Of a DNA stretch of 64,000 nucleotides, positions 44,696-54,652 are shown piece by piece. This stretch comes from Methylorubrum populi (lineage in GTDB: Bacteria > Pseudomonadota > Alphaproteobacteria > Rhizobiales > Beijerinckiaceae), in contig JAQIIU010000003.1 in NCBI GenBank assembly GCA_036946625.1, forward strand, positions 1 to 64,000. Direction: 5' to 3'. Made by a program: the position numbers and the translations under genes. Numbering within the stretch: the first letter of the stretch is position 1; every line of letters begins with the position of its first letter. Below the pieces are notes generated by a model. The model was not told the DNA's origin. It ran no database searches and saw nothing but the letters and a program-made list of their open reading frames with translations.

Positions 44696-44872
44696 AACTT
44701 GCACGGTAGATTTATTATGCCATCCAGGGTGAGATCATAAAAAGTCGTTGATCGACAACGCCGGTCCGGAGCTATCGGATCGACTGCCTCAATCGCTGCC
44801 CGGCGCGTCCGATCGGCGCGCCGGCGCTTTCCCGACCGCGGACTTCGCCCAGCGGCTTGCAAGGAACGACAC

Positions 44873-45877
44873 ATGCTGCGCACCGGCCTCGTCCGAATGA
44901 TCGAGATCGCGCTGACGATGCTGACGGTCTCGGTCATCGTCTATCTCCTGCTGGAATTCGACTCCGACGATGTCGCGGTGAAAGTGCTCGGACAGTTCTC
45001 GACCGCGGCACAGCGCACGCAGTGGCTGCATGAACACGGTTACGATCAAGGTTTTCTCGTTCGTTACTTGGCATGGCTGAGGAGCTTCCTCAGCGGAGAC
45101 TGGGGCCGGTCGCTCCATTATCAGGTTCCCGTTCTTCCACTCGTCGCCGAACGACTGGTCGCCACCGCCATCCTTGGCGTGCTGACGCTCGCCCTCATGA
45201 TTCCGCTGGGACTCGGTTTCGGCATCCTTGCCGGCATCCGCGAAGGGTGCGCGGTCGATCGCGTGATCTCGATCTTCAGCATCGTCACCACGTCCGTACC
45301 GGAATTCGCGAGCGCGGTGTTCCTGACGGGCTTCTTCGTCTTTTGGCTCGGGCTGCTGCCGGGTGCCAGCACGATGACGTCTGGATTCTCCTGGCAGGAG
45401 ATCGTGCTGCCGCTCCTCGTCCTCGTCCTCTACGGCACGGGCTATCTGGCCCGCGTGACCCGGGCATCGGTCGCGGAAGTCATGAACGCGCCCTACGTCC
45501 GGACGGCGCGCATGAAGGGCGCCGGTCCCTGGCGGATCGTCGGTCGCCACGTCCTGCGCAATGCGCTCGTGGCGCCCGCCACCATCATCATGCTGCAGAT
45601 CCCATGGCTGCTCTCGGGCGTGATCGTTGTCGAGGTCTTCTTCGCGTATCGCGGCTTCGGCTCGTTGCTCTACGAAGCGGGATTGAACAGCGACATCAAC
45701 GTGATCGAAGCCTGCGCGATGATCAGCGTGTTCGTGGTGGTCGTCACGCAGCTCTGCTCGGATCTGATCAACACCTGGTTGAACCCGCGCACCCGTCGGA
45801 TCCGCGTCACGTGCGCGGCCCCGGCCCCCATCGTCGGAAGCGCGACGCCTCTCTCCAAATCCGCGGAGTCCGTCTGA
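44873..45877 (+). CDS. ABC transporter permease (DppB-like)
   Basis: A 334-residue inner-membrane permease with six membrane segments. It shows LGDW-like SFLSGDWGRSLHYQVPV, which is typical of DppB/OppB, and the EAA loop YVRTARMKGAGPWRIVGRHV near residue 210. The C-terminal 30 residues are a non-membrane tail. It lies 177 bases after the binding-protein gene, and its stop codon is followed at once by the next permease start. Confidence 0.9.
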   Translation: MLRTGLVRMIEIALTMLTVSVIVYLLLEFDSDDVAVKVLGQFSTAAQRTQWLHEHGYDQGFLVRYLAWLRSFLSGDWGRSLHYQVPVLPLVAERLVATAILGVLTLALMIPLGLGFGILAGIREGCAVDRVISIFSIVTTSVPEFASAVFLTGFFVFWLGLLPGASTMTSGFSWQEIVLPLLVLVLYGTGYLARVTRASVAEVMNAPYVRTARMKGAGPWRIVGRHVLRNALVAPATIIMLQIPWLLSGVIVVEVFFAYRGFGSLLYEAGLNSDINVIEACAMISVFVVVVTQLCSDLINTWLNPRTRRIRVTCAAPAPIVGSATPLSKSAESV

Positions 45878-46759
45878 ATGCGTGCGTTCCTGTCCCTCCG
45901 CCGTCGGCCATTGGGTCTCCTCGGCGGTGCCGTCGTCGCCCTTTGGCTGACCTGCGCCTTGTTGGCGCCCTGGCTGGCACCGCACGATCCCCTGCGCAGT
46001 TTCGTACCTCTCACCCTGCCCTTCTCGGGGACGCCTCAGGACGGGGTCTTCTACCTCGGCACCGATATCCTGGGTCGCGACATCCTCTCGCGCCTCGTCT
46101 TCGGCGCACGCTCGGTCATGATCTGGTCCTGCCTTGCGACCGGCACCGCCTACATCTTCGGCATCGCGACGGGTTTGGCAGCGGGCTTCTATCGCGGCGC
46201 CATCGATCGTCTGTTGTCCTTCGCGGCCAACGTCATCCTGTCGTTCCCGATCCTCGTGCTCTACCTCGTCGTGATCACGCGGTTCGGCGCATCCGGTCTC
46301 AACATCATCCTGGCGGTGACCTTCGCGAGTTCGCCCGCGATCTTCCGGATCGTCCGCGCCCTGACCCTCGACCTGCGCGGCCGCGATTTCGTCGAAGCCT
46401 CGGTGACCCAGGGCGAGAGCGCGTGGCGGATCATGCTGGTCGATATCCTGCCGAACGCGAGTGGACCTCTCGTCGTCGATGCCTGCCTGCGGCTCGGCTA
46501 CACGGCGATCACGATCGGCGTCCTCGGCTTCCTCGGCCTCGGGCTGCCGCCGCCGACCCCCGATTGGGGCGGGATGGTCAACGAGGGCCGCAGCCTCGCC
46601 ATCGCCTTCCCGCACCTCATCGTCTTTCCCTGCATCGCGATCTCGTCGCTGATGCTCGGCCTGTCGCTCCTGTCGGATGCGCTACGGGAGGCCGGCCAGG
46701 CCGCCTTCGCCGGCGGCACCCCGAGCGAGGCGATCGCTCCTCCCGCCGCTCCCGTCTGA
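45878..46759 (+). CDS. ABC transporter permease (DppC-like)
   Basis: A 293-residue permease partner. It shows the periplasmic GTDILGRDILSRLVFGARS motif near residue 66, typical of DppC/OppC, and the EAA loop FVEASVTQGESAWRIMLVDI near 175. Six membrane segments are visible. It starts directly after the DppB stop (TGAATG) and is followed by the ATPase gene after 10 bases. Confidence 0.92.
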   Translation: MRAFLSLRRRPLGLLGGAVVALWLTCALLAPWLAPHDPLRSFVPLTLPFSGTPQDGVFYLGTDILGRDILSRLVFGARSVMIWSCLATGTAYIFGIATGLAAGFYRGAIDRLLSFAANVILSFPILVLYLVVITRFGASGLNIILAVTFASSPAIFRIVRALTLDLRGRDFVEASVTQGESAWRIMLVDILPNASGPLVVDACLRLGYTAITIGVLGFLGLGLPPPTPDWGGMVNEGRSLAIAFPHLIVFPCIAISSLMLGLSLLSDALREAGQAAFAGGTPSEAIAPPAAPV

Positions 46760-46769
46760 GTTCGAATCG

Positions 46770-48407
46770 ATGAACGCCTTGTCCCCGGAGCAGCCCCCCA
46801 TGTCGGAGCCCGTGCTGACCATCGACGGACTGACCGTGCGCCTGCCCGGCGGGTCCGATCGCCCGTTCGCCGTCGAGGGGGCGAGCTTCCAGGTGAAGCG
46901 CGGGGAGATCGTCTGCATCGTCGGCGAGTCCGGCTCGGGAAAATCGATCCTGTCGAGCGCCGTCATGGGGGCGTTGCCGACGGGACTGAAGCATGTCGCC
47001 GGCCGCGTGCTGTTCGGGGGGGCCGACCTCTTGTCGCTGTCCGAAGCGCGTCTGCGTGCGTTGCGGGGACGGTCCATCGCGATGATCTTCCAGGAGCCGA
47101 TGGCGTCCCTGAACCCGTCAATGACCGTCGCGGCTCAGATCGGCGAGATGTTCGAGATCCACGAGCCGAATCTCACGCGCGAGGACGTGTTTCGTCGGGT
47201 CCTCGGTCTCCTGAACGACGTTCAACTGCCCGATCCGGAGGCGATGATGCATCGCCTGCCGCACCAGCTCTCCGGTGGCCAATGCCAGCGCGTCGTCATC
47301 GCGATGGCCCTGAGCCTTCATCCTCAGTTGCTCATCGCCGACGAGCCGACCACGGCCCTCGACGTGACCACGCAGGCCCAAATCCTGAACCTCGTCCGCC
47401 GCCTGCGGGACAGGCAAGACCACGGAATCCTGTTCATCACCCACGATTTCGGAGTGGTCGCCGACATCGCCGACCACGTCGTCGTGATGCGCCGCGGGCG
47501 AGTGGTGGAACAGGGGCCAGCGGAACAGGTTCTCACCCAGCCGGCGGATCCCTACACCAGAGCCCTGCTCGACGCCGTCCCTGCGGGCACGCCGCGACGG
47601 AGTTGCATCGAGCGGGGCTATCCCGTGCTCTCGGTCCGCGACATGTCGAAACATTTCGGCACGGTCGCCGCCCTGGACGGGGTCAATCTCGACGTCGTTG
47701 AGGGACAGACCGTCGCGATCGTGGGCGAATCGGGCTCCGGCAAGAGTACCCTGGCGCGCGCGATCATCCGTCTGATCAAGCCGAGCGGCGGCCACGTGGT
47801 GGTCGACGGCAAGGATTTCGCGACCTTGAGCGGTCACGACGTTCGCGCGAGCCGCAATCTCATCCAGATGATCTTCCAGGATCCGTTCGGCTCGCTCAAC
47901 CCACAGCGCACCGTCGGTGACATGCTCGAGCGTGCCGGTGTCCTCGGGGGATTGACGCGCCAGATGGCGCGGCAGCAGGCCGAGCGCCTCGTGCGCGACG
48001 TCGGGCTTTCGCCTGCCTGCCTCGCGCGCAAGCCGGGGGCCTTCTCCGGCGGCCAGCGGCAGCGAATCGGCATCGCTCGGGCCCTCGCGATGCGCCCAAA
48101 GATCATCATCGCCGACGAGAGTGTGTCTGCCCTCGACGTGTCCATTCAAAAACAGGTCCTCGAACTCCTGGACGAGATCCGCTCGCGGACGGGGACCACG
48201 ATGCTGTTCATCACCCACGACCTCCGAGTGGCGGCCCAGATGGCCGACGTGGTTGTCGTGATGCGCCGCGGTCGCATCGTCGAGCGCGGGACGCCGGAGC
48301 AAGTCTTGGCCGATCCGGAGAGCCCCTACACCCGCGAACTCGTCGCGGCGATTCCCGGTCAGACGTTCCACAAAAAGCGTCAAGCCGGCGTGTCATCTCA
48401 CGGATAG
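46770..48407 (+). CDS. Dual-ATPase ABC transporter protein (DppD-DppF fusion)
   Basis: A 545-residue protein with two complete ATPase halves. The first has Walker [10 protein letters not shown] near residue 53, signature [15 protein letters not shown] and [13 protein letters not shown]. The second has GESGSGKST near 325, [15 protein letters not shown] and [13 protein letters not shown]. Each ends with the oligopeptide-type C-terminal motif ([24 protein letters not shown]). It powers the two permeases. An ATG at 46801 is an alternative start. Confidence 0.93.
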   Translation: MNALSPEQPPMSEPVLTIDGLTVRLPGGSDRPFAVEGASFQVKRGEIVCIVGESGSGKSILSSAVMGALPTGLKHVAGRVLFGGADLLSLSEARLRALRGRSIAMIFQEPMASLNPSMTVAAQIGEMFEIHEPNLTREDVFRRVLGLLNDVQLPDPEAMMHRLPHQLSGGQCQRVVIAMALSLHPQLLIADEPTTALDVTTQAQILNLVRRLRDRQDHGILFITHDFGVVADIADHVVVMRRGRVVEQGPAEQVLTQPADPYTRALLDAVPAGTPRRSCIERGYPVLSVRDMSKHFGTVAALDGVNLDVVEGQTVAIVGESGSGKSTLARAIIRLIKPSGGHVVVDGKDFATLSGHDVRASRNLIQMIFQDPFGSLNPQRTVGDMLERAGVLGGLTRQMARQQAERLVRDVGLSPACLARKPGAFSGGQRQRIGIARALAMRPKIIIADESVSALDVSIQKQVLELLDEIRSRTGTTMLFITHDLRVAAQMADVVVVMRRGRIVERGTPEQVLADPESPYTRELVAAIPGQTFHKKRQAGVSSHG

Positions 48408-48740
48408 ATCATCTTCCCCCGAAGTGAGTACCGGTTCGGCGCATGGAAATGCGACAACGACCGTGAGATTGCGCGTTTCCCTGATTCATCGATCGCAGAA
48501 ATCCGCCCGGAACCGGATTCCAAACCAGACAGTCGTATCCAGCAAGGCAACATGCCCCTTGCTTTCGGCCCTTTACGCACCGTTTATGATCTGATTTTGA
48601 TCTATTACAAAAAAAATGATCGCAATAGAATTTTGATCTTTGTGTCGAGAGTAATTCCACCCACCCTCCTGACCAAGGCAGCCGTTCAGATATCCGATTA
48701 GAGCGGACGGTCGCCGGGCAACCGCGGGGGTTTTGGGACT
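48408..48740. other. Intergenic region upstream of the porin gene
   Basis: About 330 bases without a supported gene. A run of eight A lies near 48608-48615. The spacing suggests the porin has its own promoter; a possible TTGCTT/TTATGAT pair around 48558-48592 has 19-base spacing and is weak. No terminator hairpin was seen after the ATPase gene. Confidence 0.35.
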
Positions 48741-50111
48741 ATGTTTGGCCAAGAGACGCGTTTTCATCTGGCACGCAGCGTCGTCGCATGCAGTCTCTTG
48801 CTTGCGACAGGCCGAGCAGCTTTCGCTCAACAACAGGAGATCGACGCGGAGCCGACGAGAGTGAATCGCGCTCAGCCGGTTACGGTCCCGGAGCCTCGGC
48901 GAAAGATCCGGGTCAGGAGCGTCGTTCCCGCGTCGCCCGCCGCGCCGGCGCCGCCGCCCATCGCGGCCGATGGAAAATGGACCTTCGGCGGGGCCATCCG
49001 CGCGCGAGTCGATGCCAACTTCAATTCGACGAATGCCAGAACCGGGGCGCCGGATACGCGCAGCTACTTCGGTTTCGATACGCTCATCCTGAAAGCCGCC
49101 TACGATTCGAGCACCATCTTCGGTGCGGCTCAGTATCGCTTCTACGGCGGGGCGTACCCCTACACGCGCGAGGCAGGCTACAAAAGTAAATTTGGAGAGT
49201 TCAATTTTTTGCAATTTGCATATATCGGTGTCAAACTGACCCCAACAGACAGCCTGTCGGTGGGACTTCAGCAGGTTTCTTTCGGACTTGTTCCCTACTT
49301 CAGCACGACGTTCTACGAAACGATCGGCTTCGTCATGGGGATCGAGGAAGTCTACAACGCGGGATTCAAGTTCTCGCACGTCGACAAGGATTATAATTAT
49401 CAGATCGCCTATTTCCCTGCGGATGGCGGGAATTACTTCGGTATCAGCCGCGACAGCGCACGCTATTCGAGCAATATCGTCAAGGCGGACAGCTATGTCG
49501 CGGGAGGTTCCAACAACGCCGAACAGCAGATGCTGGTCGGACGCGGCGAGTATACTTTCTATCGCGAAGCCGACGTGACTGCAACCATCGGTGCCTCGAT
49601 TTGGCATTCGAGCGTCTACAACTATAATACCGCACAGTTCGGGACCACGCAGAAGGAGGCGATTCACTTCGTCGGAACATACGGTCCATGGACGTTTCGT
49701 GCGCTCGGTGCCCGGATCGATATCGATCCGAAGAACCCCGGTGGGCGCAACAGCTTGATCACGATCGGCGGATACGACGGATCCTACAACGTCGCGGCGA
49801 AGGGTTTCTTCTTTTCCGGGGACCTGGCCTACAAATTCACTCCGGGAATCGGCCCGTTCTCGGAGATCGTCCCTTATGTAAACTACAGCGCTTACTACAA
49901 GGATAAGGTCGATTACAAAGATAGCGAGCGCTATATCGTGGGCTCGGCTTGGACGTTGCGCGATATTTCGAGTGTCTATGTGTATACGGAAATTCGCTTC
50001 GGCCGAAATGATCCCTACACCGGGTCGGGGCAGTACACGCAGGGCCTCGGGGCCGGGGGTGACAATCGGTATAAGACCAGTTTCCATATGAATATCGGTT
50101 ACTACTTTTGA
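48741..50111 (+). CDS. Outer-membrane beta-barrel porin
   Basis: A 456-residue outer-membrane protein. The signal peptide ends near AFAQ (residue 30), a Pro/Arg-rich linker runs to about residue 75, and the rest has alternating aromatic strands (SYFGFDTLILKAAYDSSTIF, YFSTTFYETIGFVMGIEEVY). It ends in phenylalanine (MNIGYYF), the barrel-assembly signal. It follows the ABC importer in the same direction and could be its outer-membrane entry pore. I cannot name the sub-family. Confidence 0.83.
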   Translation: MFGQETRFHLARSVVACSLLLATGRAAFAQQQEIDAEPTRVNRAQPVTVPEPRRKIRVRSVVPASPAAPAPPPIAADGKWTFGGAIRARVDANFNSTNARTGAPDTRSYFGFDTLILKAAYDSSTIFGAAQYRFYGGAYPYTREAGYKSKFGEFNFLQFAYIGVKLTPTDSLSVGLQQVSFGLVPYFSTTFYETIGFVMGIEEVYNAGFKFSHVDKDYNYQIAYFPADGGNYFGISRDSARYSSNIVKADSYVAGGSNNAEQQMLVGRGEYTFYREADVTATIGASIWHSSVYNYNTAQFGTTQKEAIHFVGTYGPWTFRALGARIDIDPKNPGGRNSLITIGGYDGSYNVAAKGFFFSGDLAYKFTPGIGPFSEIVPYVNYSAYYKDKVDYKDSERYIVGSAWTLRDISSVYVYTEIRFGRNDPYTGSGQYTQGLGAGGDNRYKTSFHMNIGYYF

Positions 50112-50266
50112 TCGGCAATTCCGTACGCTCATCGAGTGCGTGGTCGGGTCACCGATCACGTATTGCGAGTGATCTAGAGCGGTTTCGGTTGGGCTGAGTC
50201 GGTGAGATAGGGTTCACACGGGGCGTATGGAGTGATTCACGGGTCGTTCCCGACACGGAGCGATGC

Positions 50267-50560
50267 ATGGGCCGCCCCTACAGCTTGGACCTGCGCGAGC
50301 GGGTGGCGGCGGCCGCCGCCGCGCCGTCAAGCCGCTGCCCGCTTCGGGGTCGGCATCGCCATCCGCTGGATGGCCGCGCTCACGACGACCGGGACGGTGG
50401 CCGCCCGTCCGCAGGGGCGGGCGCGGCGCTCCAAGCTCGATCCGCACGAGGCGTTCCTGCGCGGCCTGATCGCGGAGAAGGCCGACATCACCCTGGCGGA
50501 GATGCGCGCCCGACTGCGGGACGAGCACGGCCTCACGGTGGGGGTGGGCACGCGTGACGG
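50267..50560 (+). mobile_element. IS630-family transposase N-terminal remnant
   Basis: The N-terminal helix-turn-helix part of an IS630-type transposase is split over frames: MGRPYSLDLRERVAAA in one, then ARFGVGIAIRWMAALTTTGT and SKLDPHEAFLRGLIAEKADI and MRARLRDEHGLTVGVGT in another. The DDE catalytic half is absent, so it is inactive. The sequence from about 50170 (GAGCGGTTTCGG) may be its left end. Confidence 0.7.
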
Positions 50561-50881
50561 CGGGCGAGGTCAATGGTCCGGGCTGCGACCGCCGCGGCTT
50601 TACCGTGCAGACGGGGGTGATCGAAACGCGGCGACAGTGAAGCGGCACGGGTTCGACACCGGCACGGAGCACACACCGCTCGTGCGGGGGACCGCCCCGC
50701 TCTCAGTGGCGCGATCCCGTGGTCACGCCCGCAGCCTTCCACGATCAACCCTCAGGGGGGTCCGCTCCGCATGCGCGGGCGGCCGCTGCGGCTGACGCCT
50801 TCGCGGTGATCGCGGCCGCGTCCGGACACGTCGGGCGCCCGTCGAGCGGGGATGGCCCCGCCGCAGGACGGGAGCCCGGTC

Positions 50882-51049
50882 ATGGCCCACGATCTCACTC
50901 TCGCCCGCAGCCACGCCTTCCACCTCGCCCGCACCCTGATGGTCTGCGTCGTGCTCTTCCAGGCCGACGGCGGCTACGGCGCCATGCCCTCGGACGAGTT
51001 CGACGGCGATTCCGCCAGCGTCATCCTGGAATTCGATCCCTTCGCCTGA
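50882..51049 (+). CDS. Small hypothetical protein
   Basis: A 55-residue protein starting MAHDLTLARSHAFHLARTLM and ending SVILEFDPFA. It has one mildly hydrophobic stretch and an acidic C-terminus. GGGAG lies about 10 bases before the ATG. Composition and codon use look coding, unlike the IS debris beside it. Function unknown. Confidence 0.5.
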   Translation: MAHDLTLARSHAFHLARTLMVCVVLFQADGGYGAMPSDEFDGDSASVILEFDPFA

Positions 51050-51120
51050 CCGCCGAAGGAGCAGGGGCCGCGCAGCGGCGGCCCCATGATCTGGAGGTCA
51101 GGGCGCGATGGGATGGACAA

Positions 51121-52923
51121 TCAAGCGCGGCCGGCCATCATCTCGGCGATGCATGCCCTGGGTATCGGCTTGCTGAACAGGTAGCCCTGAACCTGCTTCA
51201 GCCCTTCCGCCTGGGCGAGCAGAAGCTGCTGCTCGGTCTCGACGCCTTCCACGAGCGTGGTGATGCCGAGGCTCGTGCCGAGACCGGCGACCGCGCGGAT
51301 GATGGCGAGGGCGTCGGCGCTCGTCTCGGCATCGCGCATGAACGACCGGTCGATCTTGATCTTGTCGAAGGGGAAGCGGCGCAGGTAGCTCAACGAGGAG
51401 TAGCCGGTGCCGAAGTCGTCCAGGGCGAACCGCACGCCGGCCTCCCGCAGCCGGTGCAGGGTCTGCATGGTCGTCTCGCTCTCCTCCAGAAGCGAACTCT
51501 CCGTGATCTCGATCTCGAGCCGGCCGGCCGGGAAGGCCGTCTCGGCCAGGATCGCGAGGACCGCGTCGGCGAAGGATTTCTGCCGGACCTGCACGACGGA
51601 GGCGTTGACCGCCACGGTCACGTGGTCCGGCCACCGGGCCGCATCCTGGCATGCCCGGCGCAGCACCCACTCGCCGAGCTGCACGATCAGCCCGACCTCT
51701 TCGGCGAGTGGGATGAACGTGGCTGGCGGGATGAACCCGCGTTCCGGATGCTCCCAGCGCGCCAGGGCCTCGACCCCGATGATCCGGCCATCCTGGATCT
51801 CGACCAGCGGCTGGTAATGCACCTGCATCTGCCCGGCCGCCAGGGCCGCGCTCAGCTCGCGCTCGAGGGCGAGGCGCTGCCGCGCCGTCTCGGACATGGC
51901 GGGCTCGAACGCGCAGACCGTGCCGCGTTCCAGCGACTTGGCTTGGCGCAGGGCGAGGTCCGCGTTCTGGAGCAGGCGTTCGACGTCCGCCGCCACGTCC
52001 CTATCCTCGTGCGTGGCCACACCGATGCTGACACCGGCTTCGATGCGCCCGCTCGACAACTCGAATGGCCTGCCGATCTCGGCCACGAGCCTTTGCGCGA
52101 AGGCGAGAGCCGCGGTCACGTCGGGAACGCGTTGAATCAGCGCGAACTCATCGCCGCCCAGCCGGCCGACGACATCGTCCCGTCTGGCGGTGGCCCGCAA
52201 GCGCGCCGCGACGGCTTGCAGCAACTCGTCTCCGACGGCGTGCCCGTAGGTGTCGTTGACGAACTTGAACCGATCCATGTCCAAGTAATGGCAGGCCAGA
52301 ACGGGCAGGCCCTTCGCCCCTCCGGTCGAGAGGGCGCGTCCGGATTCGCGAAGGGTCCGGGCGTTGGCAAGGTCGGTCAGCCCGTCGTATCGCGCAAGAT
52401 GCTGGATGCGCGCCTGACTGCGCTTCTGCTCGGTGATGTCCTCGAAGGTGGAGACCCAGCCGCCGCCCTCGATCGAGCGGTAGAGGATCGAGACGATCCG
52501 GCCGTTGGCAAGCTCCCGGAAGACCGGCAGGGCGCGCGGTCGCGTGAGCGCGCCACGCACGCTTTCCCTGATGGTCTCGAGCGTGATGGACGGCGGATAG
52601 CGGCCGTCGGCGACGAGGAAGCCACAGATCTCCTCCTGGGTCTTCCCGAACAGCGGATAATCCTCCGGGATGCCGAAGATCTCCCGGTATCTATGATTGC
52701 AGACGACGAGGCGCGCCTGCCGGTCGAACATGCACAAGCCCTGATTCATGTAATGAAGCGCTGCTTCGAAACGCTGGAACTGCTCGGTCCAGTCACCGTC
52801 CATGATCTGCGAGGTGTCGCCGGGCCAAGCGCCGCAGCGACCGGATGGCAGCGCAGTTCCGGTTACGTCTCGCTCGTCCAGGTCGCCGAAATCGCTCGAT
52901 AGGGCAAGGCTCAGACCGTCCAT
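51121..52923 (-). CDS. PAS-GGDEF-EAL cyclic-di-GMP protein
   Basis: A 600-residue signalling protein. A PAS-type domain at about residues 50-165 (ALHYMNQGLCMFDRQARLVV) is followed by a GGDEF domain at about 170-330 (YDGLTDLANARTL, GRLGGDEFAL) and an EAL domain at about 345-595 (GVEALARW, DDFGTGYSSLSYLRRFPFDK, TTLVEGVETEQ). Both catalytic motifs look intact, so it could make or break c-di-GMP. The absence of a membrane segment points to a cytosolic sensor. ATG at 52923 has AAGGGAG upstream. Confidence 0.92.
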   Translation of the reverse strand: MDGLSLALSSDFGDLDERDVTGTALPSGRCGAWPGDTSQIMDGDWTEQFQRFEAALHYMNQGLCMFDRQARLVVCNHRYREIFGIPEDYPLFGKTQEEICGFLVADGRYPPSITLETIRESVRGALTRPRALPVFRELANGRIVSILYRSIEGGGWVSTFEDITEQKRSQARIQHLARYDGLTDLANARTLRESGRALSTGGAKGLPVLACHYLDMDRFKFVNDTYGHAVGDELLQAVAARLRATARRDDVVGRLGGDEFALIQRVPDVTAALAFAQRLVAEIGRPFELSSGRIEAGVSIGVATHEDRDVAADVERLLQNADLALRQAKSLERGTVCAFEPAMSETARQRLALERELSAALAAGQMQVHYQPLVEIQDGRIIGVEALARWEHPERGFIPPATFIPLAEEVGLIVQLGEWVLRRACQDAARWPDHVTVAVNASVVQVRQKSFADAVLAILAETAFPAGRLEIEITESSLLEESETTMQTLHRLREAGVRFALDDFGTGYSSLSYLRRFPFDKIKIDRSFMRDAETSADALAIIRAVAGLGTSLGITTLVEGVETEQQLLLAQAEGLKQVQGYLFSKPIPRACIAEMMAGRA

Positions 52924-53530
52924 TCCACGCTCCCTTGATCGTGGCGCGCGGCAGCGCAATGCCGCGCAACTCGGTCCCAGACGGACACGGGTTGTTTTAA
53001 GATCGTCTGTAGCGAGAGGCTTTATTTGCCCGTCCGGTTAATTCGGAGTGACCTCACAGGATAGAGTTTCGGATCGCCTCTGATATGAGCGATGAAGCGC
53101 CTGATGACGCCAATTCGTTCGACTATGGACGTCTTCGGAGATATTCATTGCGGCATATGCGGGATATCCGAAATGGAAAGCAAGCCCGATCTTGTCGAGC
53201 AGTCCGTTGCTTTCGCGCGAGAACTCCGGGAGTGTGCCGGGCACAGGCAGGGCAGGGCGGTCGACAAGGCATTCATCGACGGTCTCGACGAGCGAGAATG
53301 AGGTTCGGACGCTTGCCGCCCGTCTCAAGCAGGGCCGCCGCTGCATCCCCTCACCAATGGGAGTGTGGCGGTCGCGGGCTCGCAAAACAGGACACGGACT
53401 TCATCTGCTCGAGCGGCCGCAGGCGCCTGCGATCACGGACGATGATCCCTTGCGTAGCGGGAGCGGCCGGGCAACAGCAAGGGCCGGCCAGCTCAGGCGT
53501 GCGGGTCTGCGGGAACATCGGTGTCTCACG
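52924..53530. other. Region between the c-di-GMP gene and LysR, with a weak small ORF
   Basis: About 600 bases with no firmly supported gene. A plus-strand ORF at 53092-53301 (69 residues, with EQSVAFARELRECAGHRQGR) has a protein-like C-terminal half, but no clear ribosome site and no known family. The rest is presumably promoter and leader for the two flanking genes. Confidence 0.35.
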
Positions 53531-54430
53531 ATGGAACTGAAGTGGATCGAGGATTTCCTCAGCCTCGCGCAGACCCGCAGCTTCTCGCGCTCGTCCGAGG
53601 CGCGACACGTCACGCAGTCGGCCTTCAGCCGCCGCATCCGCTCGCTGGAGATCTGGCTCGGCACGGCGCTCGTCGACCGTAGCACCTATCCGATCGCGCT
53701 GACCGCCGACGGGCGCCAGTTCCGCGAGACCGCCGAGGAGGTCCTGCGCCTGCTCACGCTGAGCCGCGCCGACTTCCGCAGCACCGGCGAGGGCTCGAGC
53801 CTGCCCGTGATCCGGATCGCGGCACTCCATTCGCTCTGCCTCTCGGTCCTGCCGCAATGGCTCGGCGGCGTCCGCGCCGCGGTCGGCCCGCTGACGAGCC
53901 GCGTGCTGCCGGAGAACTTCAACATCTGCGTCCAGGCCCTCGTCGAAGGCGGCTACGACCTTCTGCTGACCTATCACCATCCCGGCATCCCGATCCCCCT
54001 CGACGCACGACGCTACCCCTACCGCGTCATCGGCCAGGACAGCCTCACGGCGGTCGCCGTTCCGACCGGGCTCGAGCCCGACGCGGAGGGGCGCCTGCCA
54101 CTGCTGCACTACTCCCGAGGCTCCTTCCTCGGACACCTCGCCGCGCTCGCCCAGGCTCAGGACGGGGTGCCCACCACCTACTCCGCCCACACCAACGAGA
54201 ACTCGATGGCCGAGGGCCTGCGGACCATGGCTCTCGCCGGGCACGGTCTGGCTTGGCTGCCGCACAGCCTGGTGGCGGCACAGCTCGCGGCCGGAACGCT
54301 CACGGTCGTCGCGCCCGCAATGCCGATGGAGATCCGCCTCTACCGGAGCGCCGAGCGTGGACGCCCGTTCCTCGACGCCGTGTGGGACGCCGCCGTACTC
54401 GAAAGCCCAGATTATTCGCAACAGGAATAG
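53531..54430 (+). CDS. LysR-family regulator
   Basis: A 299-residue LysR regulator with helix-turn-helix MELKWIEDFLSLAQTRSFSR and HVTQSAFSRRIRSLEIWLGT, then an effector-binding domain. The start matches the family's usual beginning; the long upstream open frame is not coding. It precedes aspA and the dicarboxylate symporter gene in the same direction and is the likely regulator of aspartate/dicarboxylate use. Confidence 0.9.
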   Translation: MELKWIEDFLSLAQTRSFSRSSEARHVTQSAFSRRIRSLEIWLGTALVDRSTYPIALTADGRQFRETAEEVLRLLTLSRADFRSTGEGSSLPVIRIAALHSLCLSVLPQWLGGVRAAVGPLTSRVLPENFNICVQALVEGGYDLLLTYHHPGIPIPLDARRYPYRVIGQDSLTAVAVPTGLEPDAEGRLPLLHYSRGSFLGHLAALAQAQDGVPTTYSAHTNENSMAEGLRTMALAGHGLAWLPHSLVAAQLAAGTLTVVAPAMPMEIRLYRSAERGRPFLDAVWDAAVLESPDYSQQE

Positions 54431-54652
54431 TTTGGTTCCGACATAGCATTGGCGGCGCCTCCTCGCCGGGCCTATTCCGGTGCGGCCGGGGCAAGCGCGG
54501 CCGCCGATCCAGATCCGAACCGGGGCGGCGGTCGGCGCTCCAGACCCGATCATCACCCGTCCGATGCGGTGCCAACCGTCGGCATCCGGCCGTGCATCCC
54601 ACGCGGCTCGGGCCGCATTGGATCGTCCCCGTGCGGGACCGAGGAGGAAACC

